From Comamonas koreensis (GTDB taxonomy: Bacteria; Pseudomonadota; Gammaproteobacteria; Burkholderiales; Burkholderiaceae_C): 64,000 nt of DNA. A program made the position numbers and the translations under genes. Shown piece after piece: positions 32,630 through 43,548 of the stretch. The stretch lies in assembly GCF_021026195.1 (NCBI RefSeq), contig NZ_JAJNCT010000009.1, positions 124,001 to 188,000 of the forward strand, written 5' to 3'. Within the stretch, counting starts at the first letter, position 1, and each line of letters begins with the position of its first letter. The notes under the pieces are model-generated. The model saw nothing but the letters and a program-made list of their open reading frames with translations. It was not told the DNA's origin and did not search any database.

Positions 32630-33937
32630 TTATGTTTTTGCAGCGCCGGCCCGGGCCGCCACTGCGCGTTCTAGAAACTGCAGCACGCCCTGCCAGGACG
32701 CGGCATCGGCATGGGCGTTGTCGGCCGGATTGCCACCGCCGGTGCTGACCTTGCCCGAGACCGGGTGCGCATAAACCAGCTGCGTGGTCGGCACATAGGG
32801 GAACAGGATGGCGTGGCCGGCGCGCTCAAAGTCCAGCCACTGCACATCGTGCGGGTGCTGCACCTCGGCCAGCTTGTCGCGCACCATCTGCGAATACACG
32901 CTCGACGGCCAGGAGCCATCGTCGGTGGCCGACAGCAGCATCACCGGGCCCTGGATGCGCTCCACCGGGATGCGCGCACGCGCGACGGCCTCGGCATCGC
33001 GCAAAGCGGTGCGCATCGCGCGCTCATGGCGGTGGGGCGATGGGCCTTCGTCAAACGGGGCCCAGCTGGCGGTGCGGTTGTTCTCCCAGATGTGGGTCAG
33101 CGGCTTGCCGTCCAGCAGCCAGGTCGGACCTTCGCGGCCCACCTGCGGGTCGCAGGCGTTCTGGCCACTGTGTACGAAGGCGCTGGGCACATAGCCCACC
33201 ACGGCCGATACCTGCTGCGCAAAGGTGGCCCCCAGCAGCAGCACCAGCTCACCGCCGCGCGACTGGCCGCTGAGCGCGACAAAGTCATGCGCCGGTTGCA
33301 CCGTGCGGCGCAGCCATTGCAGGCCTTTTTCAAAATACTCCAACGGGGTGTTGGAGATGTAGGGCGACAGGCCCGGCGCCTTGAAATACGCCAGCGCAAA
33401 GGCCGCATAGCCGCGCGATGCATAGAGCGCCGCGCGCGGCTCGTTGATGCCGCCGCCCGAGCCATTGACGATCATCACCGCCGGGTGCGGGCCGGCGCCA
33501 GCGGGCAGGTACAGGGTGCCGACCAGGCCGTCCTCGCGAACCTCGCGGCGGGTCACGCCGGGGGCGGCGAGCTGCTGGCTGAAGCGGGCCTGCGCCTGCG
33601 CAGTGCCAGAACTGGCCTGCAAGGTCGTCACCAGCGCATCGGTCACCGGCTGGTTGAACAGCTCGCGGCTGGAGGATTGCACCGGGCTTTGCGACCAGAC
33701 CAGGCCCATGCCATCGACTCCGGCATAGCTGCCGGAGACGGGGGCATCGCGGTTCAGATCAACAGCCCCCTGCGCATCGGCGATGAAGCGCGCCTGGGCG
33801 CGCCACAGCACGCCGCTGCGCGGGGTCTCGGCACGGATCTCCACCGCCTCACCGGGCTGGGCGCCTTCGATACGGATGTGGCGTGCCACATCGATCAGCG
33901 CGTCCGCCTGGTCAACCGTGATGGACAGCTGGGCCAT
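32630..33937 (-). CDS. acyl-CoA thioester hydrolase/BAAT-type alpha/beta hydrolase
   Basis: Hydrolase of 435 aa with the two-domain build of the acyl-CoA thioesterase/bile-acid-CoA:amino acid N-acyltransferase family. An N-terminal beta-sandwich (about 1-130) is followed by an alpha/beta-hydrolase domain with nucleophile elbow ALSGQSRGGE and the late histidine in FERAGHAILFPY. Bacterial members are mostly uncharacterised ester, thioester or amide hydrolases. No signal peptide. It overlaps the binding-protein gene by one base. It may cleave the imported molecule (inference). Confidence 0.85.
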   Translation of the reverse strand: MAQLSITVDQADALIDVARHIRIEGAQPGEAVEIRAETPRSGVLWRAQARFIADAQGAVDLNRDAPVSGSYAGVDGMGLVWSQSPVQSSSRELFNQPVTDALVTTLQASSGTAQAQARFSQQLAAPGVTRREVREDGLVGTLYLPAGAGPHPAVMIVNGSGGGINEPRAALYASRGYAAFALAYFKAPGLSPYISNTPLEYFEKGLQWLRRTVQPAHDFVALSGQSRGGELVLLLGATFAQQVSAVVGYVPSAFVHSGQNACDPQVGREGPTWLLDGKPLTHIWENNRTASWAPFDEGPSPHRHERAMRTALRDAEAVARARIPVERIQGPVMLLSATDDGSWPSSVYSQMVRDKLAEVQHPHDVQWLDFERAGHAILFPYVPTTQLVYAHPVSGKVSTGGGNPADNAHADAASWQGVLQFLERAVAARAGAAKT

Positions 33938-35505
33938 CAGGGTGCCACCTTGGTCACCATCGATGCGGTGGTGCGGTCGCTGCTGAACGGGGTGACCTTC
34001 AGGCCCTTCTTCGCGGCCCAGATATTGCGGTAGTGGAACAGCGGGATGATGCCCACATCATCGGACACCACCTTGGCCGACTGGCGCAGGATGCTCTCGC
34101 GCTTGGCCATGTCGAACTCTTCGGTGGATTCGGTCAGCGCCTTGTCTACCGCCGGGTTGCTGTAGTGGCCCCAGTTGGAGGCGCCCAGGCCCTTCTTCGC
34201 ATCGACCGTGGCCAGCACGTTCACCAGCGCATAGCTGGCCTCGCCGGTGCCATTGCCCCAGGCGAGCATGCTCATCGCATATTCGTTCTTGTTGGCGCGG
34301 CCCGAGTACACGGCCCATGGCACCACCTCCACCTGGGTCTTCACGCCAATGCGGGTCCAGAACTGGGCCACCACCTGGGCCGTCTCCGGGCCTTGCGGGT
34401 AGCGGTCGTTGGGCACATGCATAGTCAGCTTGAAGCCTTCGGGGAAACCGGCATCGGCCAGCAGCTTCTTGGCCTTGGCGGCATCAAAAGGAATGTTCTT
34501 GATGTCGGGGTTGTAGCCATAGGTGTTCTTGGGCATCCACTGGTTGGCCTCGGTGGCCGCGTCCTGCAGGATGCGGTCCACGATGGCACCCCGGTTGATC
34601 GCCAGGTTCAGTGCCTCACGCACGCGCTGGTCCAGCAGCGGGTTCTTCGCCAGCGGCTTGCCGGCGTTGTCGGTGATGAAAGCATTGGGCGCCGGGTTGA
34701 AGCTCGGTTGCAACAGCATCACGCGCAGACCGTCATAGGGGTAGACGGTGACGTTGGGCGCGTTCTTCAGGCGCGCCAGGTCGGAGACCGAGACCTTGTC
34801 GATCACATCCACATCGCCTGCCAGCAGCGCGGCGGTGCGCGATGCGGCATTGTTGATGTAGCGGTAGTTGACCTTCTCCCAGATCGGCTTGTCACCCCAG
34901 TAGCCATCGTTGCGCTGCATCACCACGCGATCGCCCGGCGTGTAGGACACCCATTTGTAGGGGCCCGAGCCGACCATGGCCTTGCCCGCGTTGTAGTCTT
35001 CGGTGGCCGATTTCTCGCCCACATGCTTGCTGACGATGTGCACCGACGCCAGGTTCAGCGGCAGATCGGGGTTGGGGATATTGGTCTTGATGATCAGCGT
35101 GTGCGGGTCCTTGGCGGTCACCGATTCGACGGTGCGCAGGTAGCCGGCAAAGGTGGCCACGCTGCCGGGCACGGCGCGCGCGCGCTGGTAGGAGTAGATG
35201 ACGTCTTCGGCGCTGAAGGCCTTGCCGTCCTGCCACTTCACATCGGTGCGCAGCTTGAACTCCCAGGTCTTGGGGTCCAGGTTCTTCCAGCTGGCGGCCA
35301 GGCCAGGCTGCAGCTTGTTGTAGTTGTTCTGGACCAGCAGATCCCAGAAATGCAGGTCCACCGAGCGGTCGCCGGCGTGGTTGTTGAGCTGGGGGTCCAT
35401 CGACGAGACCGGGTCGGCAAAGCCGATGTTCAAGGTCTGCGCATGGGCAGCCAGGCCAGCGCCCATCAGGGCAGCGGTGAGGGAAGAGACGATGATGCGT
35501 TTCAT
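33937..35505 (-). CDS. ABC importer substrate-binding protein (peptide/nickel, family 5)
   Basis: Periplasmic binding protein of 522 aa (SBP family 5, DppA/OppA class). The signal peptide is MKRIIVSSLTAALMGAGLAA with cleavage after HAQ. Family marks are TWEFKLRTDVKWQDGKAFSA and the VREALNLAINRGAIVDRIL segment. The ATG has a strong ribosome site (CCAGGAGTTCGCC); the frame open upstream is discarded. It resembles the binders that accompany the AhpD/CMD pair. Ligands in this class range from peptides to opines and small organosulfur compounds. Confidence 0.92.
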   Translation of the reverse strand: MKRIIVSSLTAALMGAGLAAHAQTLNIGFADPVSSMDPQLNNHAGDRSVDLHFWDLLVQNNYNKLQPGLAASWKNLDPKTWEFKLRTDVKWQDGKAFSAEDVIYSYQRARAVPGSVATFAGYLRTVESVTAKDPHTLIIKTNIPNPDLPLNLASVHIVSKHVGEKSATEDYNAGKAMVGSGPYKWVSYTPGDRVVMQRNDGYWGDKPIWEKVNYRYINNAASRTAALLAGDVDVIDKVSVSDLARLKNAPNVTVYPYDGLRVMLLQPSFNPAPNAFITDNAGKPLAKNPLLDQRVREALNLAINRGAIVDRILQDAATEANQWMPKNTYGYNPDIKNIPFDAAKAKKLLADAGFPEGFKLTMHVPNDRYPQGPETAQVVAQFWTRIGVKTQVEVVPWAVYSGRANKNEYAMSMLAWGNGTGEASYALVNVLATVDAKKGLGASNWGHYSNPAVDKALTESTEEFDMAKRESILRQSAKVVSDDVGIIPLFHYRNIWAAKKGLKVTPFSSDRTTASMVTKVAP

Positions 35506-35576
35506 GGCGAACTCCTGGTGAAACTGTGAAAACGGTGCAAAGAATGCGGATAAAAAGGTGGCGCTCAGCTGAGCGT

Positions 35577-36610
<1,034 letters not shown>

Positions 36611-36614
<4 letters not shown>

Positions 36615-37639
36615 GGGCGGGCCTCCAGGCCTTGCGGCGCGGCGGCACCCAGGGTGCCGGGGGCGCTGGCGGCCAGCGCCGGGTGAAAGCAGCGCACCAG
36701 GCGGCCGGGCAGCGGCTCGGTCTGCTCGGGCTGGGCCTGGCAGGCAGCGGTGGCGCGGGCGCAGCGGGCGGCAAAGGCGCAGCCCGGCGGCAGCTGCAGC
36801 ATATTGGGCGTCATGCCGGGAATCTGCTGCAGGCGGCTGCCGCGCCGGTTGTTGGCCGGCAGGCTGCCGATGAGGCCGGCAGTATAGGGGTGCAGCGGGC
36901 TGTCCAGCACGGCATCGACGCCGCCTTGCTCGACGATGCGGCCGGCATACATCACGGCCACTTCGTCGGCCAGGCCAGCCACCACCGACAGGTCGTGCGT
37001 GATCCAGATCAGCGAGGTGCCCTGCTGGCGCGCCAGCTTCTGCACCTCGGACAGGATCTGCGCCTGGATGGTCACATCGAGCGCCGTCGTGGGCTCGTCG
37101 GCAATGATCAGATCGGGCCGGTGCAGCATGGCCGTGGCAATGGCCACGCGCTGGCGCATGCCGCCCGACAGCTGGTGCGGGTAGGCCTGCAGGCGCTCGT
37201 CGGGGCTGGCAATGCCCATCATCGCCAGGGTCTCGCGTGCCCGCTCCCGTGCCTGGGCCTTGCTGGCCGAGGTATGGGCGCGCACCGCTTCGATCATCTG
37301 CGTGTCCACACGCAACACGGGGTTGAGCGTCATCATCGGGTCCTGGAAGATCATCGCGATGCGGTTGCCCTGCAGCTGGCGCAGCTCGCGGGGCTTGATC
37401 TTGGTGATGTCGCGGCCCTGGAACAGCACCTCACCGCCAGTCACGCGGCCCGGCGCATCGACCAGGCCCATGATGGAAAAGCCGGTGACGGACTTGCCCG
37501 AGCCGGACTCGCCGACCAGGCCCAGGATGCGGCCACGCTCCAGGGTGAAGGACACATCGTTGACCGCGCGCAGGGTGCCGGCGCGGGTCGCAAACTCGGT
37601 GCGCAGATGGCGCACCTGCAAGGTGGGCACGCTGCTCAT
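36611..37639 (-). CDS. oligopeptide-type ABC ATPase (OppD/DppD class)
   Basis: ATP-binding subunit of 342 aa. Walker A is GESGSGKSV, signature [15 protein letters not shown], Walker [15 protein letters not shown]. The C-terminal cysteine motif [18 protein letters not shown] is the oligo_HPY extension. The start at [12 protein letters not shown] overlaps the permease stop by four bases; upstream open frame is out of family. Confidence 0.93.
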
Positions 37640-38574
37640 CGGGTGTTCCTCGGGTTCAGGACATCGCGCAGGCGGTCGCCCACCAGGTTGATCGCCACGA
37701 TGGTGACCAAGAGCGCAATGCCGGGGTAGAAGCTGATCCAGTACTGGCCCGAGAGCATGAACTGGTAGCCATTGGAGATCAGCAGGCCCAGCGAAGGCTC
37801 GGTCACCGGCACGCCCAGGCCCAGAAAGCTCAAGGTGGCCTCCAGGGTGATGGCGCGGGCGATCTGCAGGGTGCCGATCACGATCAGCGGCGGCAGGCAG
37901 TTGGGCAGGATGTGGCGCACCATGATGCGCCAGTTGGGAATGTCCAGGCAGCGTGCCGCCTCGACATACTCGCGTCGGCGCTCGACCAGGGCCTGGCCGC
38001 GCGCGGTGCGGGCGTAGTAGGCCCATTCCAGGATCACCAGGGTCAGCACCACATTGCCCACGCCCTTGCCCAGGTAGGCGAGGATCATCATCGCCACCAG
38101 GATCGAGGGAAAGGACAGGATCAGATCGACCACGCGCATGATGATTGTGTCGGTCTTGCCACCGGCATAGGCGGCCAGCAGGCCCAGCAAGGTGCCCACG
38201 ACGCCGGCAATCAGCGCCGAGCCCACGCCCACCAGCAGGCTGATGCGCAGGCCATAGAGAATCGCAGAGTACAGATCGCGGCCCTGGCCGTCGGTGCCCA
38301 GCATGTAGTGGAAGCTGTCCATGCCATTGGCCGAGCCTGGCGGCAGGCGTGCATCGAGCACGTCGAGCTGCTGCAGGTCATAGGGGTTCTGCGGCGTGAT
38401 CCAGGGAGCGACCAGCGCCGCCAGAATCAGCACCACGGCGACGACGAGGCCAAACAGCGCCAGGCGCGAGGCCATGAAATCCGCCACATGCGCGCGCCAG
38501 GGCGAAGGCTGGCGAAGTGCCGCTGCCGGGGCCGTGCCCACGGGGGTGTTGGCTGGGGTGTTGGTGCCGCTCAT
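37636..38574 (-). CDS. oligopeptide-type ABC permease (DppC class)
   Basis: Permease of 312 aa, six membrane segments, N-terminal DppC-type cytoplasmic tail. The coupling motif is EAARCLDIPNWRIMVRHILP, with LEWAYYARTARGQAL before it and the ending FYPGIALLVTIVAINLVGDR typical of the class. It overlaps the genes on both sides by four bases. Confidence 0.93.
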   Translation of the reverse strand: MSGTNTPANTPVGTAPAAALRQPSPWRAHVADFMASRLALFGLVVAVVLILAALVAPWITPQNPYDLQQLDVLDARLPPGSANGMDSFHYMLGTDGQGRDLYSAILYGLRISLLVGVGSALIAGVVGTLLGLLAAYAGGKTDTIIMRVVDLILSFPSILVAMMILAYLGKGVGNVVLTLVILEWAYYARTARGQALVERRREYVEAARCLDIPNWRIMVRHILPNCLPPLIVIGTLQIARAITLEATLSFLGLGVPVTEPSLGLLISNGYQFMLSGQYWISFYPGIALLVTIVAINLVGDRLRDVLNPRNTR

Positions 38575-39545
38575 GCTGCGCCCTCCAGGCGCACGCGGGG
38601 GTCGAGCACCTTGTACAAGATATCCACGATCAGATTGAGCGTGACAAACAGGCAGACCACCACCACCAGGTAGGAGACGATGACGGGGCGATCCAGCGCA
38701 TTGATGCTGTCCAGAATCAGCTTGCCGGCGCCCGGCCAGGAGAAGATGCTCTCGGTCACCACCGCAAACGCGATGGTCGAGCCCAGCTCCAGGCCCAGCA
38801 CGGTGACCAGCGGAATCATCGTATTGCGCAGCACATGCAGGCCCACCACGCGCAGCGGCGACAGGCCCTTGGCGCGGGCAAATTTCACATAGTCCAGCGG
38901 CAGCACTTCACGCACACCGGCGCGCGTCAGGCGGATCACCAGCGAGATCTTGAACAGCGACAGGTTGATCGCCGGCAGCAGCATGTGGCGCAGGCCATCG
39001 GTGGTCAGAAACGACCATTGCGCGCCGAGAAACTCCACGGTCTGGCCGCGCCCGCTCGACGGCAGCATGCCCAGCGAGACGCTGAAGGTCATGATCAGCA
39101 TCAGGCCGACCCAGAAGGTGGGCAGCGAAAAGCCCACAATGCTGCCGGCCATGATGGATTTGGAAAACCAGCTCTCGGGGTAGAGGCCGGCCAGCAGGCC
39201 CAGCGGCACGCCCAGCACCACGGCGATGACCAGCGCGGCAATCGCCAGCTCCAGGGTCGCCGGCAGGCGCTGCAAAATCAGCTCGATGGCCGGCACGTTG
39301 TAGACAAAGCTCACGCCCAGGTTGCCCTGCAGCGCGCCGCCAACAAAGCCCAGGTACTGGCGCCACAGCGGCTGGTCAAAGCCCAGCTGGGCGATGATGC
39401 GCGCGCGCTCGACCTGGTCCACGTCCTGGCCGATCAAAATATCGACCGGGTTGCCGATGGCATGCAGGCCGACGAAGACGATCACCGTCATCAAGAGCAC
39501 CACCACCAGCGCCTGCGCAAGGCGGCGCAACAGCCAGCCGATCAT
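38571..39545 (-). CDS. oligopeptide-type ABC permease (DppB class)
   Basis: Permease of 324 aa, six membrane segments. Start MIGWLLRRLAQALVVVLLMT and the coupling motif FARAKGLSPLRVVGLHVLRN mark the DppB class. The end with LVVVVCLFVTLNLIVDILYK is also typical. It overlaps the FAD monooxygenase gene by four bases, placing oxidation and transport in one transcript. Confidence 0.93.
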   Translation of the reverse strand: MIGWLLRRLAQALVVVLLMTVIVFVGLHAIGNPVDILIGQDVDQVERARIIAQLGFDQPLWRQYLGFVGGALQGNLGVSFVYNVPAIELILQRLPATLELAIAALVIAVVLGVPLGLLAGLYPESWFSKSIMAGSIVGFSLPTFWVGLMLIMTFSVSLGMLPSSGRGQTVEFLGAQWSFLTTDGLRHMLLPAINLSLFKISLVIRLTRAGVREVLPLDYVKFARAKGLSPLRVVGLHVLRNTMIPLVTVLGLELGSTIAFAVVTESIFSWPGAGKLILDSINALDRPVIVSYLVVVVCLFVTLNLIVDILYKVLDPRVRLEGAA

Positions 39546-41029
39546 GGTGCGTCCGCCTTGTCCAGCAGCGCAGCGGTCTGGTCAGGCGGCTCGGCCGGCG
39601 TCCACTCGTCACCAAACACCTCGGGGTCGCTGAAGGCCTGCAGCTTCTCGAAATGCCACTGCACATCTTCGGCATACAGGCGGCTGCTGATGCCCTGGGC
39701 CAGGCGCTCGGCGCCCACGCTGATCGCAGGAATATCGCCGGACACGGTGCCATGCGTCAGCGCAGCCGGGTACGAGAACGCATGGATGCGTTCCAGCCCT
39801 GGGCAGGCGCCGGGAATCTTTGGCTGCAGCTCGAAGGCCGGGCCCAGGTCGGGCGAATCGGACAGCTCCTGGTCGTCCTCGCCCTCGGGGTGGCGGAAGC
39901 GGTCGCCCCAGTTGCGCACATGGGCGGCAAAGGGGGCGAACTCGCTGCGCGCATTCCAGTCGATGCGAAAACCGGTGGAGAACACGACAAAGTCCAGGTG
40001 GAACACGCCCTTGGAGGTGTGCACGCGGATCTCGTCGCCGGTCCATTCCATGCGCTCGATCGCGCAGCCCAGGTTGAAGCGGGCATTGGCATGGCGCGAG
40101 ACGCGCAAGGTGCTGCCCCGGGGTGGCGGTACCTGCTGCACATTGATGTAGTGGCGGATCTTCCACTTCCAGTCATCGGGCAGGTGCAGATGGCCATGGG
40201 TCAGCCCCGGGCTGCCGGCGCCCTTGCCCTTGTTGACACGGGGAATATCGCTGCGGCGGATCAGCAGATCGACGCTGGCAGCGCCGCTCTCCAGCGCGGT
40301 GGCGGCGCTGTCCATGGCCGAGGCACCGGCGCCCACCACACCGATGCGCTTGCCAGCCAGTTGGGCGTAATCGGTGCTGTCCGAGGAATGCGCCCAGCGG
40401 TCACGCGGCAGGCTGCGCGCCATCTCTGGCACATAGGCGCCGCCCAGGCCGTCGCGTCCGGTGGCCAGCACCACATGGCGTGCCAGCACCTTGCGTGCGC
40501 CGTCGGGGGTTTGCAGATCGAGCTGCACCACGCCATCGGCACCGCGTGGGCGCACGGCCAGCACCTTGTGGCCGTTGTGCACCGGCAGCGCTAGCACCTG
40601 GCGGTACCAGCGCAGGTAGTCCATCCACTGCAGGCGCGGGATCTTGTCAAGCGCCTCCCAGGCCTCCAGGCCGAACTGCGACTCGAACCAGGCGCGGAAG
40701 GTCAGCGCCGGTTTGCCCAGCGCCGGGCCGGTGAGCTGCTTGGGCGAGCGCAGGGTTTCCATGCGCGCCGTCGTCGCCCAGGGGCCTTCAAAGCCGGCGG
40801 GCGACTGGTCAAAAATCTCGGCCGGCACGCCCATGAAGCGCAGCGCCGCGCACGCGGCCAGACCCGACATGCCGCCGCCGATGATGGCAACGGGCAGTAC
40901 CGGTTCGCCCTCGAGCGCGGTTTCGGGCACCCAGTCCTTGGCGGGCAGGTCCAGCCAGGCCAGGTCCTGGCGCACCCGTGCTTCGAGTGCAGCCAGCCCG
41001 GCGGGCGGCAATTGGCGGTCGTCGTTCAT
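39542..41029 (-). CDS. FAD/NAD(P)-dependent monooxygenase-like protein
   Basis: Two-dinucleotide-binding flavoprotein of 495 aa. The FAD Rossmann loop is AIIGGGMSGLAA (about 48-59) and the NAD(P) loop GVVGAGASAMDS (about 230-241). The overall plan resembles flavin-containing or Baeyer-Villiger-like monooxygenases, but the BVMO fingerprint is not exact, so amine N-oxygenation or other oxidation is equally possible. The ATG at MNDDRQLPPAG with GAGAG upstream is preferred to a TTG five codons earlier. It is second in the operon, 11 bp after the LysR gene. It probably oxidises the compound imported by the ABC system. Confidence 0.85.
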   Translation of the reverse strand: MNDDRQLPPAGLAALEARVRQDLAWLDLPAKDWVPETALEGEPVLPVAIIGGGMSGLAACAALRFMGVPAEIFDQSPAGFEGPWATTARMETLRSPKQLTGPALGKPALTFRAWFESQFGLEAWEALDKIPRLQWMDYLRWYRQVLALPVHNGHKVLAVRPRGADGVVQLDLQTPDGARKVLARHVVLATGRDGLGGAYVPEMARSLPRDRWAHSSDSTDYAQLAGKRIGVVGAGASAMDSAATALESGAASVDLLIRRSDIPRVNKGKGAGSPGLTHGHLHLPDDWKWKIRHYINVQQVPPPRGSTLRVSRHANARFNLGCAIERMEWTGDEIRVHTSKGVFHLDFVVFSTGFRIDWNARSEFAPFAAHVRNWGDRFRHPEGEDDQELSDSPDLGPAFELQPKIPGACPGLERIHAFSYPAALTHGTVSGDIPAISVGAERLAQGISSRLYAEDVQWHFEKLQAFSDPEVFGDEWTPAEPPDQTAALLDKADAP

Positions 41030-41040
41030 GCGTGGTTCTC

Positions 41041-42042
41041 TCAAGGTTCTTGCGCGCCAGCAGCGGGCCGCTGGCCCTCTGGCAGCATTTCTTCCAGCAG
41101 CGCGGCGTGCTCTCGCGCGTCATGCAGTACAAAGCCGGGCAGCAGCGCCTGCGCCACCTCGGTCAAGGCCTGGCACAGCGCATCCATCGCCGGCGTGCAA
41201 GGCGTGGCCTGCTGGCTGACCACGCCAAACAAAAAGGGGATCTCAGTATCGAGCGGGCGCACCACCACGCCTTGCAGCGGCAGGCCCAGCGCCGTCACCG
41301 GCTCCAGCACCGAGACGCCCAGGCCCGCGCGCACCGCAGCCATCGCGTTCACCGAGGCATTGGTTTCCATGAACTGGGTCTGCCCGGGTTGCGCGCCCGG
41401 GCGGGCGGCGGCAAAGGCCTCATCCAAGCGGCCGCGCAAGCGGTAGGGGTTGGCCATGGTGATGATGCGGCGCTCGGCCAGCGCGGCGAGGGGCACCACG
41501 TCCAGTGCGGCCAGCGGGTCGCCCTCGGGCAGCACCGCCACGCAGGCAGCGCGGCCAATCCAGTGCACCTGCAGGCCCCGGTGCTCCAGCGGCAGGCTGC
41601 TCACGCCCAGCTGGGCGGCACCGGTCAGCACACCCTGGGCCACCTGCTCGGGCGAGGCGCTGCGCAGCTGGATGTGCGAGATGCTCTGCGCCATCGCGCC
41701 TTCCAGCCGTGCCAGCGCCGCAGGCACCAGGCCGGCCGCCAGCGCCGGTGTGGCCAGCAGGTTCAGCGGGCGTTGGCTGCCGCCTGCAATTTCGCGGGCG
41801 CGCTGGCGGATCTGCTGCAGGCTGTGCAGCGCATGGGCCACGTCCTCGTACAGCAGAAAGCCTTGCTCATTCGGAGTGATGCGCGGTCCGTTGCGGCTGA
41901 ACAGCGCATAGCCAATCTCTTGCTCCAGCTCCTGCACCAGGCGGCTGATCGCGGGCTGCGAACGGCCCAGCATGCGGCCGGCGGCCGTCACGCTGCCGGT
42001 CGAGATCACGGCCGCGAAGGCCTCAAGCTGGCGAAGTTCCAT
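41041..42042 (-). CDS. LysR-family transcriptional regulator
   Basis: LysR-type regulator of 333 aa. The N-terminal helix-turn-helix is MELRQLEAFAAVISTGSVTA followed by AGRMLGRSQPAISRLVQELE. A periplasmic-binding-like effector domain follows from about residue 95. Unusually it is the first gene of the operon it presumably controls (monooxygenase, importer, hydrolase, AhpD/CMD) rather than divergent from it. A T-N11-A type interrupted palindrome lies 33 bases upstream (42075-42103), suggesting self-regulation. The effector is unknown. Confidence 0.93.
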   Translation of the reverse strand: MELRQLEAFAAVISTGSVTAAGRMLGRSQPAISRLVQELEQEIGYALFSRNGPRITPNEQGFLLYEDVAHALHSLQQIRQRAREIAGGSQRPLNLLATPALAAGLVPAALARLEGAMAQSISHIQLRSASPEQVAQGVLTGAAQLGVSSLPLEHRGLQVHWIGRAACVAVLPEGDPLAALDVVPLAALAERRIITMANPYRLRGRLDEAFAAARPGAQPGQTQFMETNASVNAMAAVRAGLGVSVLEPVTALGLPLQGVVVRPLDTEIPFLFGVVSQQATPCTPAMDALCQALTEVAQALLPGFVLHDAREHAALLEEMLPEGQRPAAGAQEP

Positions 42043-42074
42043 GGGTATTGAATGCGAAAACCGCATTCTGAGCT

Positions 42075-42103
42075 ATTCAGTATGCAATCTACAAATACTA
42101 AAT
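42075..42103. promoter_or_regulatory. LysR-type T-N11-A interrupted palindrome
   Basis: ATTCAGTAT, 11 bases, then ATACTAAAT: the 9-base arms are complementary at eight positions and have the T-N11-A geometry of LysR binding sites. The element lies 33 bases before the LysR start codon. Confidence 0.6.
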
Positions 42104-42183
42104 AGACATATCCAAATAGCAGAAGCGTATTTACCCGGGTACCGGGGGTGGCGGCAGCCCGCCACCCAAGCGGGATTGGGCGC

Positions 42184-42206
42184 AAAAAAAGGGAGCTTGT
42201 GCTCCC
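42184..42206 (-). terminator. rho-independent terminator of trpB
   Basis: On the minus strand GGGAGC-ACAA-GCTCCC is followed by seven T. It lies 43 bases past the trpB stop. A perfect 6-bp stem with a 4-base loop. Confidence 0.9.
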
Positions 42207-42249
42207 TGTTCGGTAGTTGTTTCTGGCTTCGACCGGCTCTTGTGTCCCC

Positions 42250-43458
42250 TCAGAGCCCCAGCTTCCTGGCCACGTAATCGGCGTCCTTGTCGCCCCGGCC
42301 CGAGAGGTTGACGAGGATGTTCACCTCCTTGTCCAGCTGGGGCGCGATGCGCATGGCCCAGGCGACGGCATGGGCGCTTTCCAGCGCCGGGATGATGCCC
42401 TCGACCCGCGACAGGGTCATGAAGGCGTTGAGGCAAGCCTGGTCGTCCACCGCCTGGTAGTCGACCCGGCCCAGGTCCTTGAGGTAGCTGTGCTGCGGGC
42501 CCACACCGGGGTAGTCCAGGCCCGAGGCGATGGAATGCACGGCCGCAGGGCTGCCATCGGCGTTCTCCAGCACATAGCATTTCATGCCATGGATGGCACC
42601 GGGCTTGCCCACCGACAAGGTGGCGGCATGCTTGCCCGGCTGGTCCACGCCCTCCCCCGCCGGCTCCACACCGACCAGCTTGACACCGCCATCGGCCAGG
42701 AAGGCGCTGAAGATGCCCATCGCATTGGAGCCGCCGCCCACGCAGGCCACGACATAGTCGGGCAGCTTGCCGTGGCGGGTCTGGAACTGCTCGCGCGCCT
42801 CGCGCCCGACGATGGACTGGAAGTCGCGCACCATCTTCGGAAACGGGTGCGGGCCCACCACCGAGCCGATCGCATAGAGGTAGTTCGTCGGGTCCTTGAG
42901 GTATTCCTCAAACGCGCTGTCGACGGCTTCCTTCAACGTTGCCTGGCCAAAGGTCACCGGTACCAGCTTGCAGCCCAGGATGCGCATCTTGGTGACGTTG
43001 GGGTGCTCCTTCTCGATATCGACCTGGCCCATGTGGATCTCGCAGGGGATGCCCACCAGCGCGCAGGCCGTTGCCAAGGCCACGCCATGCTGGCCGGCAC
43101 CGGTCTCGGCGATCACCTTGGTCTTGCCCATGAACTTGGCCAGCAGCGCCTCGCCCAGGCAGTGGTTGATCTTGTGTGCGCCGGTGTGGTTGAGGTCTTC
43201 GCGCTTGAGGTAGATCTGCGCGCCGCCCAGCTGCTGCGACAGGCGCCGGGCATGGAAGATGGGGCTGGGGCGGCCCACATAGTCCTGGAACAGATGCTGG
43301 AGCTCATCCTGGAAATCCTGGCGCTGCACGATCTGCGCGTAGGCCTCGGCGATATCGTCCATCGCCTTTTTCAGGTGCGGGGGCACCAGCTGGCCGCCGT
43401 AGTCACCAAAGAAACCATTGGCATCGGGCATCTCGGCAAAGTTCATCATTGTTGTCAT
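42250..43458 (-). CDS. trpB: tryptophan synthase beta chain
   Basis: PLP enzyme of 402 aa joining indole and serine to give tryptophan. PLP Lys96 is in HTGAHKINH, the catalytic Glu in AETGAGQHG, and the phosphate-binding loop is GGGSNAMG. Length and motifs are those of the classical TrpB1 rather than TrpB2. No trpA or other trp gene is adjacent. The neighbouring LysR gene belongs to another operon, so trpB here appears as its own unit with its own terminator. In many Comamonadaceae trpB lies with trpA, so a second copy or a split operon is possible. Confidence 0.95.
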   Translation of the reverse strand: MTTMMNFAEMPDANGFFGDYGGQLVPPHLKKAMDDIAEAYAQIVQRQDFQDELQHLFQDYVGRPSPIFHARRLSQQLGGAQIYLKREDLNHTGAHKINHCLGEALLAKFMGKTKVIAETGAGQHGVALATACALVGIPCEIHMGQVDIEKEHPNVTKMRILGCKLVPVTFGQATLKEAVDSAFEEYLKDPTNYLYAIGSVVGPHPFPKMVRDFQSIVGREAREQFQTRHGKLPDYVVACVGGGSNAMGIFSAFLADGGVKLVGVEPAGEGVDQPGKHAATLSVGKPGAIHGMKCYVLENADGSPAAVHSIASGLDYPGVGPQHSYLKDLGRVDYQAVDDQACLNAFMTLSRVEGIIPALESAHAVAWAMRIAPQLDKEVNILVNLSGRGDKDADYVARKLGL

Positions 43459-43548
43459 CTGCTCTGTCTCTGTGAACGCAAAGCTTCGTTGATACCACAG
43501 CGTCCTTGGCTACAGCTTGCAGGTTTTCCCGGTGCCACAATAGCTGCC

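Noticed and set aside
38517..40151. Long plus-strand frame opposite the DppB permease and FAD monooxygenase genes
   Set aside because: Shadow of overlapping, strongly conserved minus-strand genes; no start signal.
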